NCBI GenBank assembly: GCA_947650365.1
Contig: CANTAL010000133.1
Span: 310,001-374,000 of the forward strand
Direction of reading: 5' to 3'
DNA length: 64,000 nt
Source of the DNA: Chamaelirium japonicum
Lineage: Eukaryota > Streptophyta > Magnoliopsida > Liliales > Melanthiaceae
Below the pieces are notes generated by a model. The model worked only from the letters and a program-made list of their open reading frames with translations. It had not been told where the DNA came from and searched no databases. Position 1 is the stretch's first letter, and the number at the start of each line of letters is the position of its first letter. Shown piece after piece: positions 57,601 to 64,000 of the stretch. Position numbers and translations under genes: made by a program.

Positions 57601-58600
57601 ATTCCTTCACACGAATGTATCCATTCTAATTCATCCGTAGATCCATTCGAATTCATTCGCACAATCTATTCTAATTCATTCGTACGATCAATTCTAATTC
57701 ATTAGCACGATCCATTCTAATTCATTCGTACGATACATTCTAATTCATTCGCACGATCCATTCTAATTCATTCATACGATCCATTCTAATTCTCTCGTAC
57801 GATCCATTCTAATTCATTTGCACGATCCATTCTAATTCATTCATATGACCCATTCTAATTTATTCATATGATCCATTCTAATTCATTCGCACGAATGTAT
57901 CAATTCTAATTCTTTCGTACGATCCATTCTAATTCATTCGCACGATCCATTCTAATTCATTCATACGATCCAGTCTAATTCATTCGTACGATCCATTCTA
58001 ATTCATTCGTATGAACGTATCCATTCTAATTCATTCGTACGATCCATTCTAATTCATTCGCACGATCCAATCTAATTCATTCGAACGATCCATACTAATT
58101 CATTCGTACGATCTATTCAATTTCATTCGTACGATCCATTCTTACTCATTCGTACAATCCATTCATATTCATACATACAATCCATTCTAATTCATTCGTA
58201 CGATCCATTCTAATTCGTTCGCACAATCTATTCTAATTCATTCGTACAAACCATTCTAATTCATTAGCACGGTCCATTCAAATTCATTCGTACGATCCTT
58301 TCTATTTCGTTCGTACGATCCATTCTTACTCATTCGTATGATCCATTCTAATTCATTCGCACGAATATATCCATTCTAATTCATTCATATGTTCCATTCG
58401 AATTCATTCGCACGATCCACTCTAATTCATTCATACGATCCATTCTAATTCATTCATACGATCCATTCTAATTAATTCGCACAAATGTATCCATTCTAAT
58501 TCATTCGTACGATCCATTCTAATTCATTCATACGATCCATTCTAATTCATTCGTACGATCCATTCTAATTCATTCGCACAATCTATTCTAATTCATTCGT

Positions 58601-59254
58601 ACGGTCCATTCTAATTCATTCGTACGTTCCATTCGAATTCATTCGCACGATCCACTCTAATTCATTCATACGATCCATTCTAATTTATTCGTATGATCCA
58701 TTCGAATTCATTCGCACGGTCCATTCTAATTCATTCATACGATCCATTCGAATTCATTCGCACGAATGTATCCATTCTAATTCATTTGCATGACCCATTC
58801 TAATTCATTCATACGATCCATTCTAATTCATTCGCACAATCCATTCTAATTCATTCGTACGGTCCATTCTAATTCATTCGCACAATCTATTCTAATTCAT
58901 TCGCACAATCCATTCTAATTCATTCGTACGGTCCATTCTAATTCATTCGTACGTTCCATTCGAATTCATTCGCACGATCCACTCTAATTCATTCATACGA
59001 TCCATTCTAATTCATTCGTATGATCCATTCGAATTCATTCGCACGGTCCATTCTAATTCATTCATACGATCCATTCTAATTCATTCGCACGAATGTATCC
59101 ATTCTAATTCATTTGCACGACCCATTCTAATTCATTCATACGATCCATTCTAATTCATTCGTACGATCCATTCTAATTCATTCGCATAATCTATTCTAAT
59201 TCATTCGTACGATCCATTCTAATTCATTAGCACGATCCATTCTAATTCATTCGT
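58601..59254 (+). repeat. 327-bp tandem duplication
   Basis: Two units begin at ACGGTCC monomers at 58,601 and 58,928, each followed by CGTACGTTCC, an EcoRI-type monomer and CCACTC. The length fits thirteen 23-mers and one 28-mer. Related single copies lie at 56,566 and about 62,222. Near 58,860 there is a further short repeat of the ACGGTCC monomer, so the edges are not exact. Confidence 0.75.
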
Positions 59255-59515
59255 ACGGTCCATTCTATTTCATTCGTACGATCCATTCTTACTCATTCGT
59301 ACGATCCATTCTAATTCATTCGCACGAATGTATCTATTCTAATTCATTCGTACGATACATTCTAATTCATTCGCACGATCCATTCCAACTCATTCATACG
59401 ATCCATTCTAATTCATTCGCACGATCCATTCTAATTCATTCATACAATCCATTCTAATTCATTCATACAATCCATTCCAATTCTTTCGCACGAATCTATC
59501 CATTCTAATTCATTT

Positions 59516-60974
59516 GTGTGCTCCACCCTAATTCCTTCGTATGATCCAATCTAATTCATTCGCACGATTGTATCCATTCTAATTCATTCGTACGATCCAT
59601 TCGAATTCATTCATACGATCTATTGTAATTCATTCATACAATCGATTCTAATTCATTCGCACGAATGTATCCATTCTAATTCATTCGTATGATCCATTCT
59701 AATTCATTTGCACGATCCATTCTAATTCATTCATACAATCCATTCTAATTCTTTTGCACTAATGTATCCATTCTAATTCCTTCGTATGATCCATTCTAAT
59801 TCCTTCGTACGATCCATTCTATTTCATTCGTATGATCCATTCTAATTACTTCGTACGATCCATTCTAATTCATTCCCATGAATGTATCCATACTAATTCA
59901 TACGTACGATCCATTCTAATTCATTCATACGATCCAATCTAATTCATTCATACGATCCATTCTAATTCATTCGCACGAATGTATCCATTCTAATTCATTC
60001 GTACAATCTATTCTAATTCATTCGCACAATCTATTATAATTCATTCGTACGATCCATTCTAATTCATTAGTACGATCCATTCTAATTCATTCATACGATC
60101 CATTCTAATTCATTCATACAATCCATTCTAATTCTTTCGCACGAATGAATCCATTCTAATTCATTCGTACAATCCACCCTAATTTCTTCGTATGATCCAT
60201 TCTAATTCATTCACACGAATGTATCTATTCAAATTCATTCGTACGATCCATTCGAATTCATTCATACGATCCATTCTAATTCATTCATACGATCCATTCT
60301 AATTCATTCGCACGAATGTATCCATTCTAATTCATTCGTACAATCTATTCTAATTCATTCGCACAATCTATTATAATTCATTCGTACGATCCATTCTAAT
60401 TCATTAGCACGATCCATTCTAATTCATTCGTACGATCCATTCTATTTCATTCGTACTATCCATTCTTACTCATTCGTACGATCCATTCTAATTCATTCGC
60501 ATGAATGTATCCATTCTAATTCATTCGTACGATCCATTCTAATTCATTCGCACGATCCATTCTAATTCATTCATACGATCCATTCTAATTCACTTGTACG
60601 ATCTATTCTAATTCATTCGCATGATCCATTCTAATTCATTCATACGATCCATTCTAATTCATTCATACAATCCATTCTAATTCGTTCGAATGAATGTATC
60701 CATTCTAATTCATTCGTATGATCCACCCTAATTCCTTCATATGATCCATTCTAATTCATTCACACGAATGTATCCATTCTAATTCATTCATACGATCCAT
60801 TCGAATTCATTTATACGATCCATTCTTATTCATTCATACGATCCATTCTAATTCATTCGTACGAATGTATCCATTCTAATTTATTCGTACGAATGTATCC
60901 ATTCTAATTCATTCGTACGATCCATTCTAATTCATTCGCACGATCCAATCTAATTCATTCGCACGATCCATTCT
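59516..60974 (+). repeat. Segment repeated at 62.8-64.0 kb (left copy)
   Basis: A private GTGTGCTCCACCC string at 59,516 matches GTGCGCTCCACCC at 62,833 (offset 3,317), and GCACTAATG at 59,756 matches 63,142 (3,386, three monomers more on the right). After the 337-bp doubling near 60.0-60.3 kb the offset is 3,026 (TACTATCC near 60,454; CCAATC at 60,945 and 63,971) to the window end. Confidence 0.8.
60001..60337 (+). repeat. 337-bp insertion or duplication carrying a copy A/B/C-type patch
   Basis: The string GTACAATCTATTC with its following ATTATAATTC monomer occurs at 60,001 and 60,338, 337 bp apart (eleven 23-mers and three 28-mers). Between them, at about 60,080-60,300, lies an ATGAATCC 28-mer, then CAATCCACCC, ATTTCTTCGTATG, CACACGAATGTATCTATTC and an EcoRI-type monomer. 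That order matches the 411-bp blocks at about 8.3-8.5, 21.9-22.0 and 44.7-44.9 kb almost exactly. The matching segment near 63.4 kb has no such patch. Confidence 0.8.
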
Positions 60975-61326
60975 AATTCATTCATACGATCCATTCTATT
61001 TCATTCGTACGATCTATTCTTACTCATTCGTACGATCCATTCTAATTCATTCGAACGAATGTATCCATTCTAATTCATTCGTACGATCCATTCTAATTCA
61101 TTCGCACGATCTATTCTAATTCATTCATACGATCCATTCTAATTCACTCGTACGATCCATTCTAATTCATTCGCACGATCCATTCTAATTCATTCATACG
61201 ATCCAATCTAATTCATTCATACAATCCATTCTAATTCTTTCGCACGAATTTATCCATTCTAATTCTTTCATATGATCCACCCTAATTCCTTCGTATGATC
61301 CATTCTAATTCATTCGCATGAATGTA

Positions 61327-62831
61327 TCCATTCTCATTCATTCGCAAGATCCATTCGATTTCTTTCATACGATCCATTCTAATTCATTCATACGATCCAT
61401 TCTAATTAATTCACACGAATGTATCCATTCTAATTCATTCGTACGATCCATTCTAATTCATTCGCACAATCTATTCTAATTCATTCGTACGATCCATTCT
61501 AATTCATTCACACGAATGTATCCATTCTAATTCATTCGCATGATCCATTCTAATTCATTCATACTATCCAGTCTAATTCATTCGTACAATCCATTCTAAT
61601 TCATTCGTATGAACGTATCCATTCTAATTCATTTGTACGATCCATTCTAATTCATTCGCACGATCCAATCTAATTCATTCAAACGATCCATTCTAATTCA
61701 TTCGTACGATCCATTCAATTTCATTCGTACGATCCATTCTTACTCATTCGTACAATCCATTCTAATTCATATGTACGATCCATTCTAATTCATTCGTAAG
61801 ATCCATTCTAATTCGTTCGCACAATCTATTCTAATTCATTCGTACGAACCATTCTAATTCATTAGCACGATCCATTCTAATTCATTCGTACGATCCTTTC
61901 TATTTCATTCGTACGATCCATTCTTACTCATTCGTACGATCCATTCTAATTCATTCGCACGAATATATCCATTCTAATTCATTCATATGTTCCATTTGAA
62001 TTCATTCGCATGATCCACTCTAATTCATTCATACGATCCATTCTAATTCATTCATACGATCCATTCTAATTCATTCGCACAAATGTATCCATTCTAATTC
62101 ATTCGTACGATCCATTCTAATTCATTCGTACGATCCATTCTAATTCATTCGCACAATCTATTCTAATTCATTCGTACGATCCATTCTAATTCATTAGCAC
62201 GATCCATTCTAATTCATTCGTACGGTCCATTCTAATTCATTCGTACGTTCCATTCGAATTCATTCGCACGATCCACTCTAATTCATTCATACGATCCATT
62301 CTAATTCATTCGTACGATCCATTCTAATTCATTCGCACGGTCCATTCTAATTCATTCATACGATCCATTCTAATTCATTCGCACGAATGTTTCCATTCTA
62401 ATTCATTTGCACGATCCATACTAATTCATTCATACGATCCATTCTAATTCATTCGTACGATCCATTCTAATTCATTCGCACAATCTATTCTAATTCATTC
62501 GTACGATCCATTCTAATTCATTAGCATGATCCATTCTAATTCATTCGTACGGTCCATTCTATTTCATTCGTACGATCCATTCTTACTCATTCGTACGATC
62601 TATTCTAATTCATTCGCACGAATGTATCTATTCTAATTCATTCGTACGATACATTCTAATTCATTCGCACAATCCATTCCAATTCATTCATACGATCCAT
62701 TCTAATTCATTCGTACGATCCATTCTAATTCATTCGCACGATCCATTCTAATTCATTCATACGATCCATTCTAATTCATTCATACAATCCATTCTAATTC
62801 TTTCGCACGAATGTATCCATTCTAATTCATT
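61327..62831 (+). repeat. 1.5-kb segment repeated from 55.6 kb (right copy)
   Basis: It matches 55,648-57,175 with one monomer fewer (near 62,110). On the left, the monomer before the match differs: here it is a 28-mer, there a 23-mer, so the break lies inside one monomer. On the right, the sequence continues without gap into the copy of 59.5 kb. Confidence 0.88.
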
Positions 62832-64000
62832 TGTGCGCTCCACCCTAATTCCTTCGTATGATCCATTCTAATTCATTCGCACGAATGTATCGATTCTAAT
62901 TCATTCGTACGATCCATTCAAATTCATTCATACGATCTATTCTAATCCATTCATACGATCCATTCTAATTCATTCGCATGAATGTATCCATTCTAATTCA
63001 TTCGTATGATCCATTCTAATCCATTCGCACAATCTATTCTAATTCATTTGTACGATCCATTCTTATTCATTTGCACGATCCATTCTAATTCATTTCCATG
63101 ATCCATTCTAATTCATTCATACAATCCATTCTAATTCTTTTGCACTAATGTATCCATTCTAATTCCTTCGTACGATCCATTCTAATTCCTTTGTACGATC
63201 CATTCTAATTCCTTCGTACGATCCATTCTATTTCATTCGTATGATCCATTCTAATTCCTTCGTATGATCCATTCTAATTCATTCCCATGAATGTATCCAT
63301 ACTAATTCATACGTACGATCCATTCTAATTCATTCATACGATCCAATCTAATTCATTCATACGATCCATTCTAATTCGTTCGCACGAATGTATCCATTCT
63401 AATTTATTCGTACGATCTATTCTAATTCATTCGCACAATCTATTCTAATTCATTCGTACGATCCATTCTATTTCATTCGTACTATCCATTCTTACTCATT
63501 CGTACGATCCATTCTAATTCATTTGCATGAATGTATCCATTCTAATTCATTCGTATGATCCATTCTAATTTATTCGCACGATCCATTCTAATTCATTCAT
63601 ACGATCCATTTTAATTCACTCGTACGATCTATTCTAATTCATTCGCATGATGCATTCTAATTCATTCATACGATCCATTCTAATTCATTCATACAATCCA
63701 TTCTAATTCTTTCGCACGAATATATCCATTCTAATTCATTCGTATGATCCACCCTAATTCCTTCATATGATCCATTCTAATTCATTCACACGAATGTATC
63801 CATTCTAATTCATTCGTACGATCCATTCGAATTTGTTCATACGATCCATTCTAATTCATTCATACGATCCATTCTTATTTATTCATACGAATGTATCCAT
63901 TCTAATTTATTCGTACGAATGTATCCATTCTAATTCATTCATACGATCCATTCTAATTCATTCGCACGATCCAATCTAATTCATTCATACGATCCATTCT
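62832..64000 (+). repeat. Segment repeated from 59.5-61.0 kb (right copy), cut by the window end
   Basis: This continues to the last base at an offset of 3,026 from 60,974. Compared with the left copy it has three monomers more near 63.05 kb and lacks the 337-bp event plus one monomer. It shows that the array goes on beyond the window. Confidence 0.8.

Larger units (their letters stand above)
1..64000 (+). repeat. Satellite DNA array, 23-bp monomer with 28-bp variant, fills the window
   Basis: Every stretch read consists of head-to-tail monomers of 23 bp: ATTCATTC at monomer positions 1-8, TCGTACGA at 7-14, CCATTCTA at 16-23. A frequent 28-bp form carries ATGTA between positions 14 and 15. 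The first monomer boundary is at about position 9, and no non-repeat sequence is seen to the last base. All monomers have the same orientation; I saw no inverted block. The consensus has 6 A, 9 T, 6 C and 2 G (about 35% GC), so the plus strand is strongly C-over-G biased. A TAA stop lies across each monomer boundary, and 23 is not a multiple of 3, so all three forward frames are normally stopped within about 69 bp. Tandem satellites of this type are typical of eukaryotic heterochromatin; centromeric, pericentromeric or subtelomeric placement is inference. The family and species are not recognised. No gene, RNA gene, transposon or CRISPR array is present. Confidence 0.98.
51381..64000 (+). repeat. 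Right patchwork domain of the array
   Basis: This stretch uses the same monomers but follows neither the A/B/C order nor the 7.4-kb unit for long. An ACTATCTTTTC monomer at 53,627 and a CATTCTCACAATC monomer near 54,837 show pieces of both types. Its own repeats have offsets of about 5.8 kb (51.7-52.2 kb against 57.6-58.0 kb), 5,679/5,656 bp (55.6 against 61.3 kb), 2,081/2,035 bp (55.9-56.6 against 58.0-58.6 kb) and 3,317-3,386/3,026 bp (59.5-61.0 against 62.8-64.0 kb). It looks like a zone of frequent unequal exchange. No gene or unique sequence was seen. Confidence 0.75.

Noticed and set aside
1-64000. CRISPR array
   Set aside because: Repeats are contiguous with no unique spacers of constant length, and the alternation is of near-identical monomers.
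1-64000. Human satellite II/III-like (CATTC)n DNA
   Set aside because: The monomer holds two CATTC pentamers and 23 bp is a similar length, but the GTACGATC core and the fixed 23/28-bp structure do not match the CATTC-derived human families as I know them. No species is claimed.
1-64000. Telomeric repeat or a telomere end
   Set aside because: No TTAGGG-, TTTAGGG- or TTAGG-type run is present; G runs are practically absent from the plus strand, and short TTAG strings come from the ATTCATTAGC variant monomer.
1-64000. Palindromes TCGTACGA as terminators or operators
   Set aside because: They recur in a large share of the monomers as part of the satellite consensus and have no neighbouring gene or T-run context.
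1-64000. Mobile element or old virus copy
   Set aside because: No terminal repeats, coding remnants or target-site duplications interrupt the array; the duplications seen are of satellite sequence itself.
1-64000. A previously undescribed coding system
   Set aside because: All forward frames are normally stopped within about 69 bp, and nothing outside the monomer pattern was found. The unusual content is the repeat architecture.

Overview
The whole 64-kb window is one uninterrupted satellite DNA array. No protein-coding gene, RNA gene, mobile element or unique sequence could be supported anywhere in it, and the array runs off both ends. The basic monomer is 23 bp. In its own coordinates it has ATTCATTC at 1-8, the palindrome TCGTACGA at 7-14 and CCATTCTA at 16-23. 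A second common form is 28 bp, with five extra bases (ATGTA) between monomer positions 14 and 15. At an average of about 24 bp this makes roughly 2,700 monomers, all head-to-tail in one orientation. Such an array points to a eukaryotic chromosome, most likely centromeric, pericentromeric or subtelomeric heterochromatin. I do not recognise the family and cannot name the species.

The array is layered. Level 1 is the 23/28-bp monomer, itself made of two related halves (13 + 10 bp). Level 2 is a recurring order of variant monomers, about 1.1-1.6 kb per cycle, marked by a CCACCC monomer, an ATTCCATTCG (EcoRI-site) monomer, a TATTTC/CTTACTC pair and a CCCATG monomer. Level 3 is a set of larger higher-order or segmental repeats, detected as constant offsets between rare private variants. 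(a) Copy A (1 to about 9,990) matches copy B (12,687 to about 23,280) at an offset of exactly 12,686 bp at first, then 12,709 and about 13,526-13,547 after a monomer gain and an 817-bp duplication. (b) A 7.4-kb unit is tandemly duplicated at 24,752-32,170 and 32,171-39,565; each copy is built from 2.6-kb subunits. (c) Its last 4.6 kb reappears at about 46,790-51,380. (d) Between (b) and (c) lies copy C (about 39,745-46,120), a third relative of A and B. (e) From about 51,380 to 64,000 is a more patchwork domain with its own 5.7-5.8-kb, 3.0-3.4-kb, 2.1-kb, 327-bp and 337-bp repeats.

The nested duplications give a relative order of events. A 411-bp doubling is present in A, B and C, so it is older than their separation. 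The 817-bp doubling is only in B, and the 337-bp event near 60 kb is missing from the matching copy at 63 kb, so both are younger. Both G residues of the consensus lie in CpG, and the commonest variants are the CpG-to-TpG or CpA changes expected if the array is cytosine-methylated. The interest of the window is its duplication history; I found no new gene system.
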